This document shows positions 40,423-49,700 of a stretch of DNA of 64,000 nt, one piece after another. The DNA is from an uncultured Myxococcales bacterium. GTDB taxonomy: Bacteria > Myxococcota_A > UBA9042. The stretch is from contig CAIYBN010000143.1 in the NCBI GenBank assembly GCA_903924465.1, forward strand, positions 1 to 64,000, given 5' to 3'. How positions within the stretch are numbered: the stretch's first letter is position 1; each line of letters begins with the position of its first letter. A program made the translations under genes and the position numbers. The notes under the pieces were generated by a model. The model saw only the letters and a list, made by a program, of their open reading frames with translations, ran no database searches and was not told the DNA's origin.

Positions 40423-40426
40423 GGCG
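40349..40426 (-). repeat. 78-bp direct repeat, copy in the aldo/keto reductase start
   Basis: Matches 40561-40638 at 76 of 78 positions. It covers the first 24-25 codons and four bases upstream of the start. Confidence 0.9.
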
Positions 40427-40526
40427 GCCTCGGCAACAGCCACGACAAAGCTTGGTGACTACTCATGATTTGCGTCGGCGTGCGTATCGCCGCAGGCGGA
40501 CGCACCTGACGACCCAGCCGACAGCA

Positions 40527-40560
40527 GGAGGCCGCTGACAGCCCCGCTGTCGACGCCTCC
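40527..40560. repeat. Imperfect hairpin abutting the duplication
   Basis: Outer arms GGAGGC / GCCTCC and inner arms GACAGC / GCTGTC with a 3-base loop and small internal loop. Its right end, 40560, touches the left end of the duplicated segment at 40561. Confidence 0.65.
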
Positions 40561-40638
40561 CCGCCCATCGCCCAGCAGCCCATGCCGATGACGGACAGGT
40601 CCAGATCCGTATGCGGCAAACGACGGGTCAGCATGGCG
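40561..40638 (-). pseudogene. Duplicated 5' fragment of the aldo/keto reductase gene
   Basis: Repeats the start codon (40634-40632 on the minus strand) and the first 24 codons (MLTRRLPHTDLDLSVIGMGC and WAMGG) of the gene at 39472-40422. The frame then runs into unrelated sequence and stops near 40416 without a reductase body. Two base differences separate the copies. It may still carry a translation start, so a short useless peptide could be made. Confidence 0.85.
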
Positions 40639-40644
40639 ACGGGA

Positions 40645-41100
40645 CTACTTCTTCTTCTTGGCGTCGTCCAAATCACCGATGGTCAAGGAGAATTTCTTGC
40701 GAAGCTCATCCGGAACCGGCGGGAGGTTCTCAAACTTGTCGCCCGCTTCCATCGGCGGCAATTCGGAGGGCGTCAAGCCACCCTCTTCGTACGTCACGGC
40801 GGACATGAACCACGAGGTTTCGCTGAACTTCTTCGAGCGTTTCTTGTCGCCACCAGCGGCGGGACCGGCGGGCGAAATCGCCGGATTGGCCGCAGCCGCA
40901 GCTGGAGCCGCCGCGCCCGAACCCTGCTTGTCGCGCCAAGCACCTGCCAGTTCAGCCACTTGCGTCGCGCCCACCCACTTCTGCGTGCGGCCATCGAATA
41001 CGTATTCGTCCGAGCGCAGCGCACCTGACTTGACCATCTCGATCAGCGCCGTGATGGCGAATTCCTTGGGCTGACCGTCGCGCTGAATGTAGAACGTCAT
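40645..41100 (-). CDS. GYF_2 (DUF4339) domain protein
   Basis: 151 aa. Residues 1-55 match the GYF_2 domain (FYIQRDGQPKEFAI, SGALRSDEYVFDGRTQKWVGA), a small fold thought to bind proline-rich peptides. An Ala/Pro-rich linker and a conserved-looking tail follow (KKFSETSWFMSAVTYEEGGL), ending in four lysines. No membrane segment. GGAG at good spacing supports ATG 41100. Probably a cytoplasmic adaptor; partner unknown. Confidence 0.75.
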   Translation of the reverse strand: MTFYIQRDGQPKEFAITALIEMVKSGALRSDEYVFDGRTQKWVGATQVAELAGAWRDKQGSGAAAPAAAAANPAISPAGPAAGGDKKRSKKFSETSWFMSAVTYEEGGLTPSELPPMEAGDKFENLPPVPDELRKKFSLTIGDLDDAKKKK

Positions 41101-41356
41101 GATTTGCTCCAAATGATCCGGACTCGTTCAATCGTGCGGCCTGTGAGCCCACCGCTCCCGGCGCCACTGCCACGTCTACGCAATCACTCTTGTTCGCGCT
41201 CTCACATCGGCTGGGCAAATGTGCCCTCGCTTCCGTCGAGCTCTCGGACATGCGGCAGCATAGTCCAGTGCCACGATCGGTGCAAGGACTCGCTCGCGTT
41301 TGCCGGACGGCTCGCATTTTTGACCGCCAGCCGCTACCGTTGCGGGAGGGGGATGT

Positions 41357-43096
41357 GTGGCAGAAGCGACCCAAAGCAGCTCAGTTCTTCCCAGTCGCGC
41401 GGATCCGCCCCATGTGCCGCGTCGGTTCGCCTTGATCCTCGCGACCGTCCTGCTGGCTTGGACTTGGTACGTGCACTTTTGGCCAAATCTGCGGACCGCC
41501 AATGAGACAATCCGGCTGTATTTTGTCCAGGCCGTGACCGAGACAGGACGGCCCGAATTGGACACGGTTTGCCAGCGCCACGCCCATGTGCCGGTGGATC
41601 GCAGCGAATTCGGCGGCCATGTGTACATGGACAAGGCGCCCGGCCTCTCGTTCCTGGCGTTGCCGATCTACGGTCTCTTTCGGGCGATCGACCCGGCGGC
41701 GCAGGAGGAGGACCTGTGGATTTTTGGCGTGATCGCCTGCTTTTTGACGGTGACGCTGCCGGCGTGGGGGATGCTGTGGCTTCTGGCGCGCTACCTGTCC
41801 GCGCTCGGCATGGCGCCGCGGGTCACGGCGATTGCTGTGTTGGCGCTGGCGCTGGCGAGCCCGCTATTTGCTTACGCGACGCTCTTCTTTGGCCACGCGC
41901 TGGCCGCTGCCTGCGTCGGTGCGGCGATGTGCCTGCTCGCGACGGCGGATACCGGCGTGGGCACGGTGCGGCGGCGTCTGGCGATCGGCTCGCTGCTGGG
42001 GATGGCTGGACTGGTGGATACGCCGGTGTTTGTCATCGGCGCGCTGGTGGTGCTGTGGGCGGGTGCGCGCGCGCTGCCGCATGCGCAAGGTGTGGCGCTC
42101 CGGCTTCGGCTGCGCGCGGTCATGCCCATCCTGCTGATGCTCGCGTTGGGGGTCGCGGTGCAGCTGCTGTACAACCAGTGGATGCTCGGTGACCCGCTGC
42201 GCTTTGCCTACCAGTGCAAGGGCGACAAGGGCTTTGCCGCGATGCACGGCAGCGGGCTTTTTGGCTTCCATGCGCCGCAATTCGACGTGCTGGCGCTGTT
42301 GCTGGTCGGGCCAAGTCGCGGCCTGCTGTATCACGCACCGTGGCTGTTGCCGGCTATGGCGGGACTGATCGCCGCCGCGCGCGACCGGGCACTCGCAGAA
42401 CCGCGGCGTCTGGACGCGGTCGCACTCGCTTGCATCGCTCTCGCCTACGCGCTGCTGATCAGCGGCTTTGCCGATTGGAAAGCCGGTGACGCCGCTTACG
42501 CCCGGCACCTGATCCCCGTGCTGCCACTGCTGGCGCCAGGTCTGGCTTACGTCTTGCATCCCGCGCGGCTGGCGCGTCCGGTGCGCGCGCTGATTCTCGC
42601 CTCCATCGCGATCGGGCTCATCCTGACGATGCCGACGGTGGCTACGTTTCCCTATCACTTCACCAAGCTGGAGCGACCGGTGCTGGAATTGGGCTGGCCG
42701 CTGTGGCTGCTGGGCAACTTCTCGCCAAGTCTCGGCCGCGCGATGAACTGGAGCGATTGGACTTCCGCGGGCGTCTTCCTGGCGCTCTGCCTGATTCCGT
42801 GGCTGCTGACGCTGCGCCTGCCGCATGAAGTCGGCGATCGGCCCGAGTCGCTGCGTCAGAAATTCGCCGTGTGGACGGTCGCGCTGGGCACGGCCGCGCT
42901 GTGGATGGTGTCGCTCATCGCCGCCGTACCGCATCCGGGGCGCATCGTGCAAGTCGCTCGCGCACAGTCCGCGGCCATGCTGGGACCCGACGCGGATGAG
43001 CGCGACGGCAACAAGCCGTGGCAAAAAGTGCTGCAGCGGGCCAGAGAACGTGACAAGAAAGCCCGGCAAGGGGCCGCACGTAAGTCAGCTCATTAG
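41357..43096 (+). CDS. Multi-pass membrane protein, GT-C glycosyltransferase-like
   Basis: 579 aa with about eleven membrane helices. It starts at a GTG preceded by GGGAGGGG. A periplasmic loop after the first helix contains NETIRLYFVQAVTETGRPELD and VYMDKAPGLSFLALPIYG; the MDKAPG phrase resembles the acidic/HxKPP loop of lipid-linked sugar transferases. WYVHFWPN and later SGFADWKAGDAAYARHLIPVLP also fit the family. No sugar genes are adjacent. Function as a polyprenyl-phosphate-dependent glycosyltransferase is inferred only. Confidence 0.7.
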   Translation: MAEATQSSSVLPSRADPPHVPRRFALILATVLLAWTWYVHFWPNLRTANETIRLYFVQAVTETGRPELDTVCQRHAHVPVDRSEFGGHVYMDKAPGLSFLALPIYGLFRAIDPAAQEEDLWIFGVIACFLTVTLPAWGMLWLLARYLSALGMAPRVTAIAVLALALASPLFAYATLFFGHALAAACVGAAMCLLATADTGVGTVRRRLAIGSLLGMAGLVDTPVFVIGALVVLWAGARALPHAQGVALRLRLRAVMPILLMLALGVAVQLLYNQWMLGDPLRFAYQCKGDKGFAAMHGSGLFGFHAPQFDVLALLLVGPSRGLLYHAPWLLPAMAGLIAAARDRALAEPRRLDAVALACIALAYALLISGFADWKAGDAAYARHLIPVLPLLAPGLAYVLHPARLARPVRALILASIAIGLILTMPTVATFPYHFTKLERPVLELGWPLWLLGNFSPSLGRAMNWSDWTSAGVFLALCLIPWLLTLRLPHEVGDRPESLRQKFAVWTVALGTAALWMVSLIAAVPHPGRIVQVARAQSAAMLGPDADERDGNKPWQKVLQRARERDKKARQGAARKSAH

Positions 43097-43374
43097 CTCA
43101 CGGTTCCGGCCATCGCCGGACAAGCGCTGGTCCCGCATTCCGGTTTGCCACAGCCGCCCGCATGATGTTCAGGTTCCGGTGGCGGCGCCGATTTTCCGCC
43201 GTAGTCGCTGGCGTACCAGCCGCTGCCTTTCAAATGAAACGTGCCGCCGGTAATCAACCGCGTACAGTCCACGCTGCCGCACTCCGGACACGTCGCGCCA
43301 GCGGGTTCGCTGATGCGCTGGGTCTTCTCAAACACCTTCTGGCAACTCTGACACCGGTAGTCGTAGGCGGGCAT
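43093..43374 (-). CDS. FmdB-type zinc-ribbon protein
   Basis: 93 aa. MPAYDYRCQSCQKVFE and CPECGS give the CxxC...CxxC zinc ribbon of the FmdB regulatory family, with LKGSGWYASDYGGK, a typical continuation. The tail has more Cys/His (HHAGGCGKPECGTSACP). ATG 43374 is the conserved family start. The stop overlaps the end of the converging gene by a few bases. Function of the family is poorly known. Confidence 0.85.
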   Translation of the reverse strand: MPAYDYRCQSCQKVFEKTQRISEPAGATCPECGSVDCTRLITGGTFHLKGSGWYASDYGGKSAPPPEPEHHAGGCGKPECGTSACPAMAGTVS

Positions 43375-43553
43375 AAGGCCTCGTAGCAAGGGCCGCGATC
43401 GCGCGGCGGGACTTCCCGTAGGTTAGGATTTGCGCGCGGGGCGTCAAGCCGTTCTTTTGCGCCAAAGCCCACGGCGATTTGTCCCAGCCCCTGCCACATG
43501 CTAACTTCTCTTCACAGCCTTGCCACGCGGCGGGCGCAATCTGTGGAACACCG

Positions 43554-45149
43554 ATGCGAGTTTGTCCCAAGTGCTCGGAGGAAATGCCGGACGCTGTCTG
43601 TCCCAAAGACGGCGCGCATACGGTTCCCGTCGCGGCATCCTCGCAGCAAACGTACGCCCTCGGCACGCTGATTGCCGAGCGTTACCGGATCGACGCCGTG
43701 ATCGGCATCGGCGGCTTTGGTGCCGTCTACCGCTGCACGCAGCTGAACATGGACCAGACCGTCGCGGTCAAGGTGCTGCGCGCGGACCACCTGAGCTCGG
43801 TCGAGCACGTCAAACGTTTCTCCGGCGAAGCGCAGGCGGTGAGCCGTTTGCGGCACCCCAACACGATTCGCGTCTTCGATTTTGGTACGCACCAGGACGG
43901 CGCGCTGTATTTGGCCATGGAGTACATCGAAGGCGAAACGCTGGGGCATCGGTTTGATACCAAAGGCGCGCTGCCTTGGACTCAACTGGTGCGCATCCTG
44001 ACGCAGGTCTGTCATTCACTGACCGAAGCGCATGAAGCCGGGCTGATTCACCGGGATTTGAAGCCTGAAAACGTGATGCTGCTGTCGGTAGCTGGCGACG
44101 CGGATTTTGTCAAAGTGCTGGATTTCGGCATCGCCAAGCAGCAAAAATCCGGGGTCAACGAGGGCAATCTGACCGAAACCGGCATGATCATGGGCACGCC
44201 GACGTACATGTCGCCGGAGCAGGCCAAGGGCGAGCCGATCGACGGCCGCAGCGACGTCTATGCGCTGGGCATTTTGGCATATGAAGCCCTGGTCGGCAGG
44301 CCACCGTTTTTGGGCGACACGCCGATGACCGTGCTCGTCAAGCACATCAAGGATCCGCCGCCGTCCTTCATTCGCGAAGGCGCGCTGCGCGAGGTGCCGC
44401 GAGAGTTGGAAGCCTTGGTGCTGGCTTGTTTGGCCAAGGATCCACGGCAGCGCCCGCAAACGACGGCGGAACTGGCCGAGAAGTTGGTGCACATTGCCGA
44501 AACGGCGCGCCGCCCGACACCGACGGTCGCGATGGCGGCGCAACCCGACGATCGCGTCACGCGGGTCGTGCACAGCCCTGACACGCTGGCGGAGACGACC
44601 GCAACCGCAGCACCTGCGGCATCGCCGCCCCCCAGTCGCAAGCCGCTGTGGATCGCTGGCGGGGCCTTTGCGGTCGTGCTGGTGGGAACTGCGGTGGTGG
44701 CTATGGTGAGCCCTACCACGCCCGCGCCCGCGCCAGTTCCGGTGACGATCGCCCCGGCCGTGGCACCGTCTCCGACGCCACAGCCCGTCGCCGCGCAGCA
44801 GGTCACGCCGGTCGCAGCGCCGGTGCCGCAGCTTCCGCCCGTGCGCCCGGTCGCGGCCGTGGCGTTGCCGTCCCCGGTGGTGAAAGCCGATCCGGAAGCC
44901 CCCAAGGTGGAGCCGGTAGCAAAAGTGGAGCCGGAGGTCCGTCGCAAGGAACCGGAAGCGCGCCGTGCTGAGGTCAAGGTAGAGGTTCCCAAGGCGGAGC
45001 CCAAGATCGAGACGAAAGTCGAGGCAAAGACGGAAACGGCACGGGAGACGAACACGCGCGATCGCGACCACGATCGCCCGCCCGATCACGGCCATAACCA
45101 TGAAGCGTTTCGCTTGGACGATGATCACCCTGATCCGCCCAAGAAATAG
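43554..45149 (+). CDS. Hanks-type Ser/Thr protein kinase with zinc-ribbon N-terminus and one TM segment
   Basis: 531 aa. Short N-terminal ribbon CPKCSEEMPDAVCPKDG. Kinase domain about 43-315: IGIGGFGAVYRC glycine loop, VAVKVLR lysine, HRDLKPENVM catalytic loop, DFGIAK, GTPTYMSPEQAKG activation segment. A membrane helix lies at about 363-387 (WIAGGAFAVVLVGTAVVAMV). The outer part is Pro/Ala then Glu/Lys-rich and ends in His/Asp-rich sequence; no sensor domain is recognised. It is followed by a TPR-PEGA membrane protein, a common pairing in myxobacteria. A 6-bp hairpin (45149-45166) directly follows the stop but lacks a T-run. Confidence 0.93.
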   Translation: MRVCPKCSEEMPDAVCPKDGAHTVPVAASSQQTYALGTLIAERYRIDAVIGIGGFGAVYRCTQLNMDQTVAVKVLRADHLSSVEHVKRFSGEAQAVSRLRHPNTIRVFDFGTHQDGALYLAMEYIEGETLGHRFDTKGALPWTQLVRILTQVCHSLTEAHEAGLIHRDLKPENVMLLSVAGDADFVKVLDFGIAKQQKSGVNEGNLTETGMIMGTPTYMSPEQAKGEPIDGRSDVYALGILAYEALVGRPPFLGDTPMTVLVKHIKDPPPSFIREGALREVPRELEALVLACLAKDPRQRPQTTAELAEKLVHIAETARRPTPTVAMAAQPDDRVTRVVHSPDTLAETTATAAPAASPPPSRKPLWIAGGAFAVVLVGTAVVAMVSPTTPAPAPVPVTIAPAVAPSPTPQPVAAQQVTPVAAPVPQLPPVRPVAAVALPSPVVKADPEAPKVEPVAKVEPEVRRKEPEARRAEVKVEVPKAEPKIETKVEAKTETARETNTRDRDHDRPPDHGHNHEAFRLDDDHPDPPKK

Positions 45150-45265
45150 TCGGGCCGCAACCCGACCGATTGCCGGCAAAAAGTTTGACGGACCCGCCTC
45201 CCTGCGCGACACCGATGGAACGGTCACGCCACCCGTTGCGGCGTCGGCCAGATTGGGTCAAGGTG

Positions 45266-46324
45266 ATGCCAGGTTTTCGGAATCAGATCAGCCTGCTGGC
45301 GCTGTTTGCGCTCACTGCCTCGGCGTCGCCCGTTTTCGCCCAGCCGACGTCGCTGACCAGCGAGCAGGCGTACGCACGCGACGAGGCGATTGAGATCTTC
45401 AATCAAGGCAAAGCGGCGTACAAGGCCGGCGACTACGACGCGGCACAGCAACTTTTCCTCAAAGCTTGGGGCAAGTTCGATCGCGAGCCGCTCATCGCGC
45501 TGGCGTTGGCCAAGGCTTACGACCGTGCCGCCAATTTGGACAAGGCGCAGATTTACTACGAAGCCTTTCTCCGGCTTGCGCCGACCGAGAAGGACTTTGC
45601 CAAGGATCGCGAACAGACCGTCAAACGGCTCGCTGAGGTCAAGGCTTTGGTCGCGTCACGGCCAGGTGTCTTGAAATTTCAAGGGCTGCCGACCGGCGCG
45701 CGGTTGACGCTGGATGACCAGCCGGCAGATCCGGATACCAAGGGTGAAATCAAGGTGACGGCGGGCACGCACGCGGTGCGCGTCGCGATGGACAAGCGCG
45801 AACCCTTTGTGCGGCCGGCGGTGACGGTCGAGGCGGGCGAGACGAAAGTGATCGACATCGTGCTGGTCGCGCCAGTGGATCCGTCGACCTTGCCGCATGA
45901 CTACACGCTGACCTGGATTCTGGGGAGTGCGACCGGCGCTGCGCTGCTGACGGGCGGGCTGTTTGGAATTCTGGCGCTTGAGCGCACGGACGCCTACTCC
46001 AAACGCTTTGATCCGCAAGGCTATGCGTACAAAGAGACGCTGGCCGACTACGGTTGCACCATTGGCCAACCGAAGCCGTGTGACAAAGCCATCGCTGAAG
46101 GCAACAACTTCGTCAACCAGATCGAGTTCCGCCGCAACGCCATGTTCATCTCGTTGGGCGTCGGCGCGGCACTCGGCGCGGCGACCATCGTGGCCGCCGT
46201 CAAGGCGCCGACCATCGACCGGAGCGTCACGGTACAACGAAGGCCGTGGTGGCAGGACCTGCGCGCCTACCCGACCCTGGACGGTCGCGGCGGTGGCGGC
46301 GCGGCGATTTCACTGGCGTTTTGA
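45266..46324 (+). CDS. TPR-PEGA membrane protein
   Basis: 352 aa. Signal peptide to about TASASPVFAQ. TPR-like repeats at about 30-125 (IEIFNQGKAAYKAGDYDAAQ; ANLDKAQIYYEAFLRLAP), then a PEGA-like beta domain (about 135-205: LKFQGLPTGARLTLDDQPADP, KVTAGTHAVRVAM), then two membrane helices (about 215-240 and 290-310). Start ATG 45266 has AAGGTG. It shares its build with the protein at 5224-6330. Placement after the Ser/Thr kinase suggests a joint surface-sensing role, which is inference. Confidence 0.8.
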   Translation: MPGFRNQISLLALFALTASASPVFAQPTSLTSEQAYARDEAIEIFNQGKAAYKAGDYDAAQQLFLKAWGKFDREPLIALALAKAYDRAANLDKAQIYYEAFLRLAPTEKDFAKDREQTVKRLAEVKALVASRPGVLKFQGLPTGARLTLDDQPADPDTKGEIKVTAGTHAVRVAMDKREPFVRPAVTVEAGETKVIDIVLVAPVDPSTLPHDYTLTWILGSATGAALLTGGLFGILALERTDAYSKRFDPQGYAYKETLADYGCTIGQPKPCDKAIAEGNNFVNQIEFRRNAMFISLGVGAALGAATIVAAVKAPTIDRSVTVQRRPWWQDLRAYPTLDGRGGGGAAISLAF

Positions 46325-46327
46325 CGG

Positions 46328-46702
46328 CTACGGCGCTTCAAGCAACGCCTTGATCGTGCCATCGTCAAACGCTTTCTTGGCATCCGATGCCCCGCCGACC
46401 AGCGTGCCGCGCACAAAGACCATCGGAAATGTCGGCCAGCCCGTCCACATTTTCAGCGCGAGTCGACGGCGCCATTCCGAGAAATAGCCGCCGTATTCCA
46501 AGTAGGTATGCGCCACGCCGTTGGCGTCCATCAGCTTGCGCGCCTTGGTGCACGCCTCGTTCAAGCGCATCCCAACGATGACCACGCGGTCGCGCGCCAC
46601 GGCTTCCTGCACTTCGCGCACGATGTCGGGGTGGAAATTCTCCAGCGTCGCCTGCACCGCCGGCGAGAGGTGGGCGTTGTCGAGGATCGGACGGTTCAGC
46701 AT
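46328..46702 (-). CDS. Glutaredoxin-like protein with altered active site
   Basis: 124 aa. The second half matches glutaredoxin: VVIVGMRLNEACTKARKLMD then GWPTFPMVFVRGTLVGGASD, with the cis-Pro of the thioredoxin fold (TFP). At the redox site CPYC is replaced by NEAC (residues 48-51), so the nucleophilic first Cys is Asn. A 30-residue helical extension precedes it. ATG 46702 has AAGGA upstream. It may bind glutathione or an iron-sulphur cluster without dithiol chemistry; activity is uncertain. Confidence 0.78.
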   Translation of the reverse strand: MLNRPILDNAHLSPAVQATLENFHPDIVREVQEAVARDRVVIVGMRLNEACTKARKLMDANGVAHTYLEYGGYFSEWRRRLALKMWTGWPTFPMVFVRGTLVGGASDAKKAFDDGTIKALLEAP

Positions 46703-46764
46703 GAGATTCCTTGGTTTGCAAAGTTGACGCACGAAAACACGGACATGGCCGGGGATATTCCCGA

Positions 46765-49700
46765 TCAGATGCCCAAGATCAGCCACCATCCCGTGCTTTG
46801 GGTGAGAAAAGCATGACCGGCGCCCAAACGCAATGTGCCGGGTAAGCCGTAGCCAGCCTCCCAGTTGAGCAGCAATTCTGCGCCAGTGGACCAGGCGCCG
46901 CCTGTGAAGCGTTCAGCGAAGCGCGGTGGCAGGAACGCCCAGGCACCGTCAACGAACGGCGTCGCTTGCAGTCGGCCGAACCACAGCGGCAACGTGTCGA
47001 AACCACGACCGATGTCCGCGATGGGAATGTGCACCTGCGCTGTGCCCCACGCCATGCCGTCGCCAGCGCGGTAGATCGCGTCGTACGGCATGCCGCGAAC
47101 GGTGATGGCCGAGGTCCCGCTGCCGGCCAGGAGGTTCGTGGGCAAAGGCTGGATGCCGCGGACAGCCAAGCTGGGGCTGGTGTCACCGCTGATCGGAATC
47201 ACCGCAACGTTGGACGCGACCTCGAACACGAAGCGCCGACCCAAAGGCCAGCGGTCGTTGGCCGAAGCTTGAAGGATGACCCGCCGACGCGCGCCGCCGG
47301 TCCAGCTGTCGCTCATGCTGCCGCGTACGGCGATGGAGTGCAGGCGCTCCGTGGTGATGGCGTCGGGGCTGCTGGCGCCGTACGCGTAGGACATTCCAGC
47401 GTCGATGAACGAGTCGACACCAGTCCACGGCTCCACTGGCGGAGGACCGGCAGGATCGTAAGGAAATTTGACAGCATAGCGATCATCGCGCAACGACGAA
47501 CGCACCATCCGCCAGCCCACGTCGAACTGCCACGCCTGGCGCACGCCCGGCAGCTGCCACGCACCGCGCGCGCCGAGCCCCCAACGGTCGGTCGTCGTGG
47601 TCGCCCAGGAGAAACCGCGGCGCAGGTAGGAGAACCCCTGCTGGTAGCCGGTATCCAGCGTCCAGGTCGGCTCCCAACGCGTGATGTTCAAGGAAAACGA
47701 ACCAATGGGATCGGAGCCATCATCGCGGATCTGCCCAGTCGCGAGCCAGTTCCAGTGGCTGAGCGCGTCCTGCCCCACCAACTGAGCACCGACCCACAAG
47801 CCGCCGGGCTCAGTGGTCAGGCGATCGCCGGTTGCCGTGAACAGCGGCCGCCACGCCCGCGGCCACACGGAACGCAGCGGATTGTACAGGCCCACTTCGG
47901 CATCGGCGTGCGTCGGCGCGTACGGCAGGTCGGCATGGGGCAGGACGCCCGTGACCCGCCGCGGGACAATGTCCACGCCGGGCCGAAAGACGTCGAGACC
48001 GCGCGCACCGTGGCGCACCGTCACGGTGCCCACCGGCCCCAACTGCGTCATCGACGTCACACCAGTTAGCGTCCGCGTCTGCAGTTGCCAGCCTGCGTCG
48101 CCGAGAATCGCCGCTTCGCGAAACCCATCCAGCTCCACGACCGCGCCGAGTTGCTGGTTCGGCAACATCTGCAGATCGCCAAGCCAATCCGGTTGATGGT
48201 CGCGTTGTTCCGAACAGCGCAAGAACCGCACGCGGTCTGCCAACGACCGGCCCATTTCACCCTGCGCAGCGAATTCCGGACACCGCGCCGCGTCGGGCAG
48301 CGCGTCGCTCTCCAGCCCACGATGCCCGCCCAGCCATGCACTCCACACCAAGTGGCCGTCCGGCAGCTGCACGGGCGCATCGAGCGTCTGTCCCAACGGC
48401 GCCGGCGCAACCCGTCGCTGCCACCGCGGCGGCTCGTTGCCTTTTGCGGCCGCCGTGATCGCCTCAGGCAGCGGCAGCGCGTCGATCGCCGTCCGGCCTT
48501 TGTCGACCCGAACCGCCAGCAACCAACGACCGTCCGGACTCAGCGACGGCGCCCGCAAGCGCGCACCTTCCGTCAGTTGCAGTTCCGCCCCCGCGATCTG
48601 GCCATTCGCGTCGAGCGGCACAGCGATGAGGTCGCGAAACCGGTAGAGCCGCTCGAACGGCCGGGTCTCGGTATACAGCAGCCAGCGCGCATCGGCCGTC
48701 ACCAGGACCTCGTCGCAATCGCCGCGACAGGTGTGCAAGGTCGTCACGCGCCCATCGGCGAAGATCCGCTCGATCCGGTAGAGCTGCGCGTCGCTGGCCA
48801 GATGCGCCACCACGGCCGAATTGCCATCGGGCCAGGCGCGAATCCTCCCGCGAAACTCGCCGTCATGGGTGAGCGGTTCGCCGTCATTTTGCCGCACAAA
48901 CTCGGAAAAGTGCGCGGAATCCGTCACGGCGTCGGGCAGGTCCACGCCCGTGCGCGCGCGCCAGCTGGCCAGCACCCGCGCACGCAACCGCGCCTGCGCG
49001 TCGTGCCACGCCCGCGTGAGGCTTTTGCCCCACGTGTACCGCGCCGTGCCCTGGATGCCCAGGCCAAACAGGCGCGGCGCGATGCCGTCGATGAACGCGC
49101 GGATCGACGGGTCACCGTGCGTCTGCGCCAGATCATCGAGCAGCATGCTGCCGTACAAATACCAGCCTTGACCGCGCGGCCAACGCAGCAGCGTTCCGGT
49201 CAGCTCGCTCAACTCCGGCTGGCCGCCTTCCAGCACCGTCGCGCGCAAAATTCCCAGGAACGCCGGACTGTCCACGCGCCCGCCGTGTCCGGCCACGGCG
49301 TGATCGCCACCGGTCAGCCGCGTCTCCGCCCAAGTCGCCAGACCTTCGGTGAAAAATCGCGGAAGCGCCGCATTCGGCATGAGCGTCCGCCCCAGCACAG
49401 CGTTTATCCAGGTCGGCGGCCCCGACACGTCACCCATGTGCAAGATGTGCGTGTATTCATGGAAGACCAACGCACGGATCCAATCGCCGTGATCGCCCAG
49501 TTCGCTATCTGGCCCAGGCGGATAGGCGTACAGATGCACGTGGTCGAACGGCAGCACGGAGGCAAAGCCGTTCGCCGTGTCCGCATAGTCGTCCAACGTC
49601 AGCTGCAGCGTCACGTCACGGGGCGGGAGAATTTGCCCCAAGGTCCGGCGCGCGTCCTGCCAGGTCGCGAGGACCCGCCGGGCAAAGATCTCGTGGCTGC

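Noticed and set aside
45149..45166. Terminator after the Ser/Thr kinase gene
   Set aside because: Six-bp stem directly after the stop codon but without a T-run; kept only as a remark in the gene entry.
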